A stretch of DNA of 48,498 nucleotides from Planktothrix rubescens CCAP 1459/22 (GCA_904830895.1 LR882961.1:1-48498); one strand, 5' to 3'; counted from the stretch's first letter, positions 1 through 8,812 are shown. Program-made: numbers and translations. Notes: a model not told the origin generated them from the letters alone.

Positions 1-654
1 ATGGGAATAATTGCCTTAATCAATCAGAAGGGGGGGTCGGGAAAATCTACCTCCTCAGTGCATTTAGCTTATTGGCTTCAGGTCAAGAAAAACTATCGGG
101 TATTACTCGTAGATGCCGATGCTCAACGGTCAAGTTCTCAGTGGATTGCCGGGATGGAAAACCAGATTCCTTGTCAAGTGATTCAATCACCAGATGACAT
201 CCTAGAAAAGATTCCAGAGTTAATCAAAGATTACGATTACCTAGTTATTGACGGCCCGGCGAGTCTTTCCGAAGAAACCAGAGCTATTTTATTCCGATGT
301 GATTTAGCCGTAATTCCGGTGCAACCAACGGGTGTTGATTTACGGTCTGCCAGCGATGCCATGCGATTACTCAAACAGGCTCAGTCTGTGCGGGGGGGAT
401 TGCCCAAAGGTTTAGTTTTCCTAAGTCGGGCGGTGAAGAATACCAAACTCAAACAGGAGGCGATCGCCCTTTTATCTCAAATCCCCGATGCTAAATTTTT
501 AAAACCCATCATTCACCAAAAACAAGCCATCGCCGATACTTCCGGTCAATCACTAACTGTTTGGGACTTACCAGGACAAGCCGCCAGTGAAGCTGCTATC
601 GAATATGACCGATTATTTAAAGCCATCTTGAAACAATTGCCAGAGGGAGTATGA
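1..654 (+). CDS. parA: ParA-family partition ATPase
   Basis: Partition ATPase of the ParA/MinD superfamily, expected to bind ATP and non-specific DNA and to move plasmid copies apart. The deviant Walker A motif KGGSGKST sits at residues 10-17 with the signature lysine K10. Walker A' (VDADAQ) follows near residue 38 and Walker B (YLVIDGP) near residue 80. At 217 aa it is the short ParA form without an N-terminal HTH, so autoregulation probably depends on the RHH protein encoded next, whose start overlaps the stop in ATGA. The gene starts at base 1, so its ribosome binding site cannot be seen unless the molecule is circular. Family call is firm; the partition role rests on context. Confidence 0.93.
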   Translation: MGIIALINQKGGSGKSTSSVHLAYWLQVKKNYRVLLVDADAQRSSSQWIAGMENQIPCQVIQSPDDILEKIPELIKDYDYLVIDGPASLSEETRAILFRCDLAVIPVQPTGVDLRSASDAMRLLKQAQSVRGGLPKGLVFLSRAVKNTKLKQEAIALLSQIPDAKFLKPIIHQKQAIADTSGQSLTVWDLPGQAASEAAIEYDRLFKAILKQLPEGV

Positions 655-965
655 CCAATAAAAAACAAACCCGTAAACCCTTGAGTGATGCTTTAGCCCA
701 AGAATTTGTCTATGGAGAAAATTCAACTCCGGCGGTAACTCCCAAACCGATTGAAATTTCCGAACCCCAACCCATTCCCCAACCAGAAACAACATTTATG
801 GACAGATTACAAGTTCAACCCAAAGAAGGGACAAAACGCTTCACCGTCGATTTACCCGAATCCACCCATCGAAAATTATCAATGTTGGCGGCCAGGACAG
901 GACGAACCAAAGCGGAAATCGTCAGACTCCTATTAGATGAAGCATTAGAGAATGTTCAGGATTAA
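651..965 (+). CDS. Ribbon-helix-helix partition partner
   Basis: 104-aa protein. Residues 1-60 are polar, proline-rich and probably disordered. Residues 63-104 form a RHH (CopG/ParG-like) DNA-binding domain: a strand around KRFTVDLPES followed by two helices (STHRKLSMLAARTG and KAEIVRLLLDEAL). It overlaps parA by 4 bp, so the two are surely co-translated. Small RHH proteins next to short ParA ATPases usually bind the centromere and repress the operon, as ParG and Omega do. That role is inferred here. The 3' end overlaps the convergent rep gene by 4 bp. Confidence 0.82.
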   Translation: MTNKKQTRKPLSDALAQEFVYGENSTPAVTPKPIEISEPQPIPQPETTFMDRLQVQPKEGTKRFTVDLPESTHRKLSMLAARTGRTKAEIVRLLLDEALENVQD

Positions 966-3900
966 TTTAGGGCCTCATCGGTAGGAAAGAAACCCTCAAG
1001 AGTCCTGAAAATATCCTCCAGAATAGGCTGAGTTTGCAATTCCTCCGCCACCCATTGCAAAGCTTGGGGAATCTTCAATAGCTTCCTGAGTCGGGGTTTC
1101 CAATCGGTACAAGTGAACAGATTCCAGAATTGTGTCCAAAACCGTTTCAGCAATTCCGATTCTCCGGCCGGAGGTGCACTTTCTGATTCGGGAACATCAC
1201 TCACAACAACTTCTATATTATTTATAGACTGCGGTGTTCCCTCCTGTTCCCTGAGTAAATCCCGTTCTAACCAATGGTCAAAGATAGAGTAACGCCAGGT
1301 GGGACAATCAAAAGCATAAACTCGTTGCCTTGTCCCATCGGGTAACTTAATTTGGCGCACACATTTGAGAGGTAGACCAATTTTATTCCTCAACACATCC
1401 TGAACAATACGGATAGGAGAAGCTTTACTATCGGGACTAATCCCCAGATAATCCCTCATATCTCGACTGTAGGTAATCACCTTATCCGCAAACTCCAAAA
1501 TTTCCTCCGACTCCAAGGTAAACTCCGCATCAGGGTTAAGTAAATGTTCAACTCCTAATAGTTGCAACACCTGGACTTGTGCCGACAATAACTTAATATC
1601 CTGCAAACAAACTTTTCCTTCCCCTGCCTCCAACTGTTTCTGTAAATGGTGTTTATCCCGTTGATGAACTAAGTCAGGATGCAGTAAATAATAATGTAAC
1701 CGCAACTTAGGATAATCCCCCGCCATATCCCTCAACACCAACTCCGGCGAGACTTCCACCCCATAACGATAAGAAATCTCATAATGACGCTGTTGGGCTA
1801 AATCCTCTTTGGTTTTCTGGCGCTTACTTTTTAGTTCCTCATATTGATTTCGAGAAACCAAGAATTGAGCCGCAATAAACTTAGCATAACTATATTGGTT
1901 CTTATCCCTGGTTTCCGTCGCTTTCTCTAAGTGATTTTTGGCAGTTTGTTCTAAATGATGGAGTTTTTGAACCGTTCCTTTTAATTGTTCAGTGAACTCA
2001 GGAACCTCAGCTAAGGGGTCTAAAACTTCACCTAATAAACGCTCACATTCTAAAGAAGTTTTCTCAAATTCAGACAATTCAATAATATGTCCTTCCGCTT
2101 CTAATTCCCTGACTAAAGTATTTTTAAATTTCCATTGACCTGCATTAACCCGTGCAGCAAACTTAGCCCAGAATTTAGTATGTTTAGGAGTCAGTTGCTC
2201 ATCAAAATCTATAGATAACTCTAAATCAATTTCTTGCAGAATCTGGAGATTGCGTTTAAAAACCTTATTTTGAGTTGCCAATAAGGGTTTCCAATCAGTC
2301 TGGCGATTACCAATTTGACCACAACCATAGTTCGCCGCCCAAACATGACAAGGAACATTCAAATCTCGAACCCTTGCCAAAAATTGACAAGCATCTTTAA
2401 CATTAATTGCCCCTTGGAAAATCCCAAATATCGCTTGAAAATGATTAACTAAATCAATACTAACTCCCGTACCAATCGTGGGAGAAGTAATAACAACATC
2501 ATAATCTTTAATATGATTATTGATATCTTCCATACAGCCAAAAGCTTCATGGGTTTCATCAGCAACAGTTTCCGAATCAATCCGCAAAATCTTCAACTCA
2601 GGAAAAGACTCTCGTAATTGACTTTCAATATTAATACAAGAAAACTTCCCTTTAACCTTCTGACTATCTAAAACCATTAGAATCGGAGCTTTCCCTACGG
2701 ATTCATAGAGTTTAGTGATTAGATGGGACGGATTTGATTGATTATAAACAATAATTTTCCGTTGTTGATTATGTTTATATTCATTAACATAAACTTGAGG
2801 GATAATGTTCCCCCCAGCACAATCAATTAAATAATCAATAGCATAATCAGATAAATCCGCATCTTGAGCAACAACTAAACCATCAGAACCCAAAACCGTC
2901 TGCATTAATTCCATGAACATTCGGCATAAAATGGCTCGTTTATCTGTACAGGTTGAACTATTGAGTAAATGCCAGATAATTTGTTCAACTTCGTCTAAAA
3001 TAATAATAGCATCCTCCCATTCAGAGGGATTAAACTTAGCTTGACTTAGAGGATGTAAACTATCAATACATAAGCCAAAACCAAAGATAGAATCGTAGGG
3101 ATTTTCCTTCTGGTCTTCCACCCAGACTAACCCTAATCGCTTACAAATTGAACGCCCTAACTGAATCCGATGGCTAATTACTAGAACTTTCCGACCAATG
3201 CCCATTGCTCCTTCAATCAAAGGAATTAGATTCTCGGTTTTCCCTGTACCTTTTCCTGACTTAATACAAACTAATCCCTGTTCTGGGAATTGAAGCTCTA
3301 AATACCGACTATTAAGTTTAGTTACAGGATAAGTAATAGAATATTCCTTCTGATAATTCCAATACTCTGAATCCGTTGCTGCAATAAATAATTGGTCAAA
3401 TTGACCTTCACCATGATGGACAATAAAATCATCCACGCCTTTATCGGGGCCAGGTAAACTAATTATCCAAGCGGGACACTTCAAGGATTTTAAACATTGA
3501 CCGAGTTTCTGGATTTCCCGATTAACTGCAATTTGGGTAGTCCGTTTCCGGTCATGGTCAAAACAAATATAGAATGGTCGTCTATTAGCAAACCGTTCTA
3601 GTTCAGGGAGTAGGAAACTCCGCAGTTTCAAACCATTGCTATCTCGTTCAACTCGTACCCCCCCGGTGATACCAGGTAAACCAATGGCCACATAACCAGC
3701 AGTTAATAAAGCCCCCGCTTTTTTAGCCCCTTCACAAATCGTAATGGGAATATTATTCTCTAGTACCCAGTCCCAAAACCCAATATCTTCCTCAGACAGA
3801 AGCGAGTCCAGTAAACTATCGTATCCCTGGAGTAAATGCGCCGGGGAAATATTGAAGGGAAGCTGTAAATGATGTTGTAGACGTTGTGAATATTCTTGGC

Positions 3901-4327
3901 CATAGCCATGTTTGAGAGCAATCTTTAGACCAATATTCCAAGATACCGAGAGTTGAAAGATACTGGTGGGGACTTTTGGGGGATGTTCATATTTGATGAC
4001 CTTAGATTTGCCATCATGTCGAGGTTGGTCAGGTTTAAAACAGCCCCATTGTCCTAGACCCTGACAAAACCAGCCCCCCAATTCCAAGTGTCCATAGGTG
4101 GTTAGGAGGGGAGAACTAACTCTGCCGCTGTTGAGTCGCTTGAGTTGTGGCGAATAAAATAAATACTCGGCGGGTTGATATCCTTCTAGGCTAACAACGT
4201 TTAGACCAATGATATTTTGATGGACTCCAGAGCCTTGCCATTCAATAAAATGCGGTTCCTTGAGAAAATCAGGAGAAAAAGTTGAATAAACGCTTGCAGT
4301 ATGCCCTGATTGTGCTAATATATCCAT
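962..4327 (-). CDS. Plasmid replication protein, CyRepA1-like primase/helicase
   Basis: 1121-aa protein with the architecture of the cyanobacterial CyRepA1 plasmid replication family. Residues about 170-315 form a DUF3854/Toprim-like region (ICEG at 197-200, then FDHD at 256-259), expected to act in priming. A superfamily-2-like helicase core follows: Walker A SGKGTGKT at 357-364, Walker B ILDEVEQ around 443-449, a motif resembling SPTIGTGVS and an arginine-finger-like QFLARVRD. The C-terminal 300 residues are helical and unassigned. It is convergent with the parA operon and is preceded by two inverted repeats in its leader. It should act at the plasmid origin, with the iterons at 5044-5150 as the obvious candidate. 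The family call comes from motif pattern only. Confidence 0.85.
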   Translation of the reverse strand: MDILAQSGHTASVYSTFSPDFLKEPHFIEWQGSGVHQNIIGLNVVSLEGYQPAEYLFYSPQLKRLNSGRVSSPLLTTYGHLELGGWFCQGLGQWGCFKPDQPRHDGKSKVIKYEHPPKVPTSIFQLSVSWNIGLKIALKHGYGQEYSQRLQHHLQLPFNISPAHLLQGYDSLLDSLLSEEDIGFWDWVLENNIPITICEGAKKAGALLTAGYVAIGLPGITGGVRVERDSNGLKLRSFLLPELERFANRRPFYICFDHDRKRTTQIAVNREIQKLGQCLKSLKCPAWIISLPGPDKGVDDFIVHHGEGQFDQLFIAATDSEYWNYQKEYSITYPVTKLNSRYLELQFPEQGLVCIKSGKGTGKTENLIPLIEGAMGIGRKVLVISHRIQLGRSICKRLGLVWVEDQKENPYDSIFGFGLCIDSLHPLSQAKFNPSEWEDAIIILDEVEQIIWHLLNSSTCTDKRAILCRMFMELMQTVLGSDGLVVAQDADLSDYAIDYLIDCAGGNIIPQVYVNEYKHNQQRKIIVYNQSNPSHLITKLYESVGKAPILMVLDSQKVKGKFSCINIESQLRESFPELKILRIDSETVADETHEAFGCMEDINNHIKDYDVVITSPTIGTGVSIDLVNHFQAIFGIFQGAINVKDACQFLARVRDLNVPCHVWAANYGCGQIGNRQTDWKPLLATQNKVFKRNLQILQEIDLELSIDFDEQLTPKHTKFWAKFAARVNAGQWKFKNTLVRELEAEGHIIELSEFEKTSLECERLLGEVLDPLAEVPEFTEQLKGTVQKLHHLEQTAKNHLEKATETRDKNQYSYAKFIAAQFLVSRNQYEELKSKRQKTKEDLAQQRHYEISYRYGVEVSPELVLRDMAGDYPKLRLHYYLLHPDLVHQRDKHHLQKQLEAGEGKVCLQDIKLLSAQVQVLQLLGVEHLLNPDAEFTLESEEILEFADKVITYSRDMRDYLGISPDSKASPIRIVQDVLRNKIGLPLKCVRQIKLPDGTRQRVYAFDCPTWRYSIFDHWLERDLLREQEGTPQSINNIEVVVSDVPESESAPPAGESELLKRFWTQFWNLFTCTDWKPRLRKLLKIPQALQWVAEELQTQPILEDIFRTLEGFFPTDEALN

Positions 4328-4338
4328 AAGTTTATGAA

Positions 4339-4414
4339 AGGGTTTCTACAAAACCCTGGTTGAATAACTAACTATCACCCGCAGAATCCTTGCCAAAAGT
4401 TCCTGTGGGTGATA
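4339..4414 (-). promoter_or_regulatory. Two hairpins in the rep leader
   Basis: The 226-bp leader of the replication gene holds two inverted repeats. AGGGTTT (4339-4345) pairs with AAACCCT (4351-4357) over a 5-nt loop, about 12 bases before the start codon, where it could mask the ribosome binding site. TATCACCCGCAG (4373-4384) pairs with CTGTGGGTGATA (4403-4414) with one G-U type mismatch. They may control rep expression by attenuation, a translational switch or an operator. The structures are visible; the function is inferred. Confidence 0.5.
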
Positions 4415-4553
4415 ATCATTTAAGCCTAAATAAGTACAAAAAGCAATCAATTTCGGTAACATTTAACAAATCTCTCCTGAGAAACTCAATCTCGCCATCA
4501 GAAAGGATTGGATTTAAAGCCCAAAGCATTAGCCCGTCAGGATTATCTAAGTC

Positions 4554-5015
4554 CTAGCAGTTTGGACGGCCATTAAAATACCTCCCGCAATACCCCGACT
4601 CCCTAACCCCATATTGAATCAAATAATCTTCATAAGTTTTGACCCGTTTAGGTGGTGAAACCAAGCGGTAATTAGGAGCAAATCTATCACGGTCAAGGCA
4701 ACCGGAGCCGCCGTTATTCTGTAAGCAAAACCAAGCATCTGATCCTTCCTCAATAACAATAAGTTTCTGTGGCTTCTTAGTAATCACTAGGGGCGGTTCC
4801 GATGGTTGTGTTAATTTCTGATTACTGATACCGGGGTTAGGTTGTTCCATTGTGGGTAACTTGGTGATAGTTTGACGACTATTAACTACATGAATAATTC
4901 CCCCAATCAAACTAACTGTGATGGTAGCGATCGCAATCCCTTTTAGGAGTATCAATTTAGGAGGTTTATTCTCATCCAGTATTGAAGCTGTCGGAGTAAT
5001 ATTAATTGTTTGCAT
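4554..5015 (-). CDS. Single-pass membrane protein, unknown function
   Basis: 153-aa protein not recognised as any family. A hydrophobic segment near residues 22-42 (around KGIAIATITVSLIGG) should anchor it with the C-terminus outside. The C-terminal half contains four cysteines (LQNNGGSGCLD, SGYCGR and the terminal PNC), which could form disulfides in the periplasm. The start at MQTINITP (5015) is chosen because the longer reading frame up to 5171 runs through the GTCGTA/TACGAC repeats and would give an arginine-rich low-complexity leader. It lies last in the minus-strand operon before rep. Confidence 0.6.
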   Translation of the reverse strand: MQTINITPTASILDENKPPKLILLKGIAIATITVSLIGGIIHVVNSRQTITKLPTMEQPNPGISNQKLTQPSEPPLVITKKPQKLIVIEEGSDAWFCLQNNGGSGCLDRDRFAPNYRLVSPPKRVKTYEDYLIQYGVRESGYCGRYFNGRPNC

Positions 5016-5043
5016 AACTTTGTCCGGGTTAGTTAATAAAACT

Positions 5044-5150
5044 GTCGTAGTGTCGTAGCGTCGTAGGTGTCGTAAGGTTATAGAAGCCCCCCTGTACTGC
5101 CCTTTACGACGGGTTACGACGGGGTTACGACGGTTACGACAGGTTACGAC
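5044..5150. repeat. Facing iteron arrays, candidate origin or partition site
   Basis: Four copies of GTCGTA (starting 5044, 5052, 5060, 5069; spacing 8-9 bp) are followed, after a 30-bp G+C-rich centre, by five copies of its reverse complement TACGAC (starting 5105, 5115, 5126, 5135, 5145; spacing 9-11 bp). The right array has the core GGTTACGAC repeated at about one helical turn, so a protein would bind on one face of the helix. The arrays occupy the only real gap in the operon and run 7 bp into the 3' end of the ATPase gene. This is the best candidate in the window for a Rep-binding origin or a centromere. Confidence 0.75.
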
Positions 5151-6595
5151 GGGGTAGGAGCTTCTAACCAAATTGTTTCCCCCTCAGTTGTCATCAACAA
5201 ATATCCTTTATCAGCAATAAAACGGCAAGCATTGAGATAGTTTTGCTTAGTCCATCTCTCACCATCACTTGAAATTGTCAAACCTTTTAACATCTCGTTT
5301 AACTTAACCTTCCCCCCTTGTTTGCCTACCCATCTAACTATTTTGGCTTGCTCTATAGATAGGTTGGGATAATTAGGGTCTAAGGGGGGTTTATCAAAAT
5401 TAAATCGGGGTAAATGTGGTTCAGGTTTTGAAGGTTGACGGGGTTGATAATCCTCATCAAAGTCTTCTGATTGTTCCGATTCAAAGACCGGAATTGATGA
5501 TTTATCAAGGAATCTAGGCTGTATCAAATTAGCAGGTGCATTACCTTTTTTCTTGTATTGAGCATGGTGCTTATGGGTGGGATGTTCTGCTATCTGGAGA
5601 GGGTTTGAACCGCTAATTACAGCCGAATAAGCTGTATCTTTAATGTGTAAAAATCTAGGGTCATCATGTTTCCATTTATTGTCGATTTCTCCCCTAGCAG
5701 AAGCACCACAGAGTATTAGTAAAAAGTTGTTCCTAAACTTCCCGTCAATGCCTATGGCTTCTGTATTGTGGCTTTGCATAAGCCCCAACAAACAGATATC
5801 AAACTTCCGGGCGTTAGAAAGTTTGCGGATGGCATAGATAAAGGTATTTCTGCGTTTTTGTTTACCAGGCAAGGGGCTAATGGTATCCAGTTGTTCTAAC
5901 TCACTCAGAGTATCGTTGATTTCGTCAAGGCAGACAATTATCGGGTGTCCGTCTTGATGTTTTCGGCGCTCAATTTCCTCAATTAACCAGCAGAGAACTT
6001 GATAAATTACCTGAACATCGGACTCGATACGGGGGAATCCCATCTGTTGCCAGATGATATTTTTTTGTTGGTGAATGTCAAGTACAATCACTTCCGCAGG
6101 GGTAACGGCGGTTAATTTCCCAACAATAAAACCAGCAGCGAGTGAAGTCTTGGCACTGCCGGAGTTCCCCCCAACTAATATTCCAGAAGCTTCATCGGCT
6201 AAATCATCCCAGTTGTAGAAGTCCAACTGCTCAGGGTTTTGACCTAACTGCATTTGATAGTATTGGTTGTAAATATCAGGAGTTGGCGGCATGGGAGAAG
6301 GTGGGAACAAGATATTTTGAACAGTTTGGATTTCCGCCACTTGATACAAGCCAAATATTTCCTCTTGAGTGTCCCGGCGGATAATTGACCTTTCCTCCTC
6401 CTTTAGTCCTTTAATTGCCGTGGCGATCGCCCCCACCCCAAATAACCCCGCACAACCTGAAGCATAAAACCGAGAAGGGTTAAGTCCGGGGTTGACAACT
6501 GACCAACTCAGGGCAACAACACCACCCCCGCAACAAATCAGGGAACTAACTGCCGATTCATGATCCTCTAACCATGTCAAAAACCCCATCCCCAA
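5144..6595 (-). CDS. FtsK/VirD4-like membrane-anchored ATPase
   Basis: 483-aa P-loop ATPase. The N-terminus has two hydrophobic stretches (about 14-33 and 45-62), suggesting membrane anchoring. The ATPase core has Walker A GGNSGSAKTS near residue 141 and Walker B PIIVCLDEI near residue 218, and between them the VIVLDIHQQKN segment typical of FtsK/HerA/TraD translocases. Residues about 408-480 resemble a winged helix (LSIEQAKIVRWVGKQGG onward) that could read DNA, like FtsK gamma. Likely role is DNA pumping or coupling in plasmid transfer or segregation. No relaxase is visible in the window. It overlaps the upstream small membrane gene by 19 bp. Confidence 0.65.
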   Translation of the reverse strand: MGMGFLTWLEDHESAVSSLICCGGGVVALSWSVVNPGLNPSRFYASGCAGLFGVGAIATAIKGLKEEERSIIRRDTQEEIFGLYQVAEIQTVQNILFPPSPMPPTPDIYNQYYQMQLGQNPEQLDFYNWDDLADEASGILVGGNSGSAKTSLAAGFIVGKLTAVTPAEVIVLDIHQQKNIIWQQMGFPRIESDVQVIYQVLCWLIEEIERRKHQDGHPIIVCLDEINDTLSELEQLDTISPLPGKQKRRNTFIYAIRKLSNARKFDICLLGLMQSHNTEAIGIDGKFRNNFLLILCGASARGEIDNKWKHDDPRFLHIKDTAYSAVISGSNPLQIAEHPTHKHHAQYKKKGNAPANLIQPRFLDKSSIPVFESEQSEDFDEDYQPRQPSKPEPHLPRFNFDKPPLDPNYPNLSIEQAKIVRWVGKQGGKVKLNEMLKGLTISSDGERWTKQNYLNACRFIADKGYLLMTTEGETIWLEAPTPS

Positions 6596-6849
6596 ATCAC
6601 CCCCAGAAAGGAACTAATTAAAATAATTACGATTACGGTTAACCATGTTGGCGATGACGTTGCAAACTGTCCACTATAAACCTGTCTAGCAACTGCGGTA
6701 CAGGCAATAATTGACCCGACAATGATAATAAAAAAACCTGACCAATATAGCCAGATAAAGTTAGGAATAGAGCGAGTTATTAAAGTTAAGAACTGCCAAC
6801 CCCCAACACTTAATAACCCCGTCCCAAAGTAGAGACTAAATCGAGACAT
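6577..6849 (-). CDS. Small three-helix membrane protein
   Basis: 90-aa hydrophobic protein with about three predicted membrane segments (roughly 8-24, 30-54 and 68-88). It is not recognised. Its stop overlaps the start of the FtsK/VirD4-like ATPase, and its start abuts the stop of the gene before it, so it is translationally coupled in the operon. A membrane partner for the ATPase is a reasonable inference. Confidence 0.6.
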   Translation of the reverse strand: MSRFSLYFGTGLLSVGGWQFLTLITRSIPNFIWLYWSGFFIIIVGSIIACTAVARQVYSGQFATSSPTWLTVIVIILISSFLGVIWGWGF

Positions 6850-7383
6850 CTAACCTCCTCTCAAGCGTTCCTTACGCTCTTGTATTCGTGCTTTTTGTTG
6901 TTCTAGTTGTTGTTGCAGTTGTCGGGCTTCTGCTTCCCTGAGAGCGATGTTTTTCTGATACTCAACAGCTATTTTATCCATATCAGAATTAAGTTTTTGA
7001 TTAGCTGCATATTGGGCAAAATTCCCCCCGGCAACCTTGGGAATAGTTTTAGTTACAGTCCCGACTAATTTGGCTTCTGTTCTACTAAAAGCTCCTAATT
7101 CCTTTCCGTACTCCTTAGACAATTTCTCGTAACCTTCAAGGGTTTTGTGCATGGCTTTGAGAGTTTCTAAATCATCTTTAGAAATCATCCATCCCCTTGA
7201 TTCCCACTCTCTTAAAATGTCAGCAGAAGTAGCAATATAAACCCCGTTCTGAGGGCGGTAATCAGGGGTGATAAGGTTTTGTGGGATAGGTGAAATATCC
7301 CCTTTAATGGCTATTTTAGGGTCGGTAGCAGTATCATTTTTACCACCGCCAAATATTCTGCCAATGGCATCAAAAATTCCCAT
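6850..7383 (-). CDS. Coiled-coil protein, unknown function
   Basis: 177-aa protein. The N-terminus (MGIFDAIGRIFGGGK) is a short amphipathic, glycine-rich segment. Residues 45-70 contain an ILREWESRGW motif. Residues 128-177 form a strongly charged Q/E/R-rich helix likely to be coiled coil, ending in RKERLRGG. No family recognised. The gene ends one base before the next start codon in the operon. It may be a cytoplasmic component of the same assembly as the ATPase. Confidence 0.55.
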   Translation of the reverse strand: MGIFDAIGRIFGGGKNDTATDPKIAIKGDISPIPQNLITPDYRPQNGVYIATSADILREWESRGWMISKDDLETLKAMHKTLEGYEKLSKEYGKELGAFSRTEAKLVGTVTKTIPKVAGGNFAQYAANQKLNSDMDKIAVEYQKNIALREAEARQLQQQLEQQKARIQERKERLRGG

Positions 7384-7384
7384 A

Positions 7385-7489
7385 TTAAAACCCTCCCAAA
7401 CACTGCATAACTAAACCGTCATATTGATTGGATGATATGCTCTCAAGTTGTCGTAGGATGCGCTGTAATCGTGATATAATCGCTTTCAT
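7385..7489 (-). CDS. Small ORF, 34 aa
   Basis: An overlooked reading frame, MKAIISRLQRILRQLESISS onward, ending LVMQCLGGF. It is preceded by a good Shine-Dalgarno AAGGA seven bases before the ATG, and its stop lies 1 bp before the downstream start codon, a spacing typical of coupled genes. The first 20 residues form an amphipathic basic helix. It may be a real microprotein or a translated leader that couples ribosomes into the coiled-coil gene. Seen directly; expression unproven. Confidence 0.45.
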   Translation of the reverse strand: MKAIISRLQRILRQLESISSNQYDGLVMQCLGGF

Positions 7490-7521
7490 AATTAATCCTT
7501 CGTGATGGTTGGATTTATTAG

Positions 7522-7553
7522 AGAGACGGCTTTCTAGCAGGATTACCGTCTCT
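7522..7553. terminator. Hairpin between operon halves
   Basis: AGAGACGG (7522-7529) and CCGTCTCT (7546-7553) form a perfect 8-bp stem with a 16-nt loop. On the plus strand it is followed by TTTTAATT, which looks like a weak intrinsic terminator. On the minus strand the following bases are only A/T-rich. It separates the two upstream hypothetical genes from the small ORF and ATPase genes, so it may adjust expression between them. Confidence 0.45.
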
Positions 7554-7563
7554 TTTAATTGGT

Positions 7564-8322
7564 TTATTTGCTGTTGGAGGCTTTCGATTTCAGTCCGACT
7601 AAATCCAGTTTCTTTTGCCGAACTGTTGACGCTTTCTGACTGCTTTGTTGGTTGGTTGTTGCCTTTTTTCCCAAGTCCTTTATCAGTTCGTTTGGGCGTT
7701 CCTTTCCCCGTTTTCCCAGTTCCTCAATCCGTTGGTGAATTAAGTTTTGGAAGTCTTCAGCTAACAAATTTTGCAACCCAACAACCTGGTTAATTCCCTC
7801 GATTTGTCCCTGTAATAAAGTCTTGGCAAACTCGATATTTCCGGCATCTGCAAGGGCTTGAGCATTGTCTCGTTGTTGTCGGATATATTCATCAATCAAG
7901 CCACCGGATAAACCCCCAACGGCCCCGATATGGTTCACCATGTTTTCTGCCACAGGGTTACTGAGAGCGAGTTCCTTGAGCGCTGCAAAATCACTACGGG
8001 TCACAGCTTCTCGTTCTAGTCCCAACTCCTGAACAAGTGCTAAGGCATTTTCCCCTAACTCATTCTCGATTTCTTCCCAGTCGATAAAGTCCTCTGAGTC
8101 TTCAATACTGAAGCTTTCCGGTGTTGATTCCGGTTTGGTTCCCTTGAGTGTTTGGGGTTTAGTTCCGGTTAGGTGATTGGCGATCGCATCCCCCCAACTT
8201 TCCTCAACTTCTGATGGATTTAAGCCAAGTTGTTTTATGGCAATTAGTAATTCAGTTTCACCAATTTTAAGCGACTTTGCTAAGTTTTGCATTGTCGATT
8301 TTTGTTTCGGTTGTGCAGACAT
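7564..8322 (-). CDS. Hypothetical acidic protein
   Basis: 252-aa protein without a family I recognise. The N-terminus (residues 10-45, around IKQLGLNPSEVEESWGDAIANHL) could be a small helical DNA- or protein-binding module. The middle is acidic (EDSEDFIDWEEIENELGE). The C-terminus is lysine-rich and probably disordered. A second ATG at 8292 is possible and would halve the overlap with the upstream gene, which ends at 8267. Operon position suggests it works with the ATPase cluster. Confidence 0.5.
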   Translation of the reverse strand: MSAQPKQKSTMQNLAKSLKIGETELLIAIKQLGLNPSEVEESWGDAIANHLTGTKPQTLKGTKPESTPESFSIEDSEDFIDWEEIENELGENALALVQELGLEREAVTRSDFAALKELALSNPVAENMVNHIGAVGGLSGGLIDEYIRQQRDNAQALADAGNIEFAKTLLQGQIEGINQVVGLQNLLAEDFQNLIHQRIEELGKRGKERPNELIKDLGKKATTNQQSSQKASTVRQKKLDLVGLKSKASNSK

Positions 8323-8674
8323 TTTCCAATTCCTCTAAGTATTTTTTGATGGTCAATGATTGAGAATTGTTAACAATAAAATCCTCGATTATGTCCGGTC
8401 GTGGTGCTGATTTGCATTGTTTTTTATCATGTTCATCAATGCGTTCAATACACCAGACAACATAATCACAGTAGGCTTTACGAGGTTTGTAGAACTTCCA
8501 AAAACTGTCAACATGAGTAATCAAAAGGTTGACCCATGTTCTGAGTGTTTGTGCCTTCCGTTTCAATCGAGAAGTTAAATCTTTTTGGGAAGTGTACAAA
8601 CTGTTCTCGGTTCGATTCTTGTAAAGCCTAACCCGTTCATTGTTTGGGATAATTTCTGGGTTAATTGCTGTCAT
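8267..8674 (-). CDS. Hypothetical basic protein, first gene of the operon
   Basis: 135-aa basic protein, unrecognised. Residues about 30-75 contain paired tryptophan, tyrosine and lysine positions (KAQTLRTWVNLLITHVDSFW) followed by KPRKAYCDYVVWCIERIDEHDKK. A nucleic-acid-binding role is possible but not supported by a named motif. It overlaps the next gene by 56 bp in another frame and is divergent from the RHH gene at 8961, so both are likely driven from the shared 286-bp intergenic region. Confidence 0.5.
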   Translation of the reverse strand: MTAINPEIIPNNERVRLYKNRTENSLYTSQKDLTSRLKRKAQTLRTWVNLLITHVDSFWKFYKPRKAYCDYVVWCIERIDEHDKKQCKSAPRPDIIEDFIVNNSQSLTIKKYLEELENVCTTETKIDNAKLSKVA

Positions 8675-8812
8675 TTTCCTTGGGATAATAAAGTGAATTA
8701 ATTGCTTTCCACAGTTGAGCCTCTTATTGTGAGGATGTGGCTAGGCTATTTAGTTTTCAAGGTTCAGGATAGGTGCTATAGCTCTTAGAATCCGCCCTGT
8801 GACTCTATCGGG

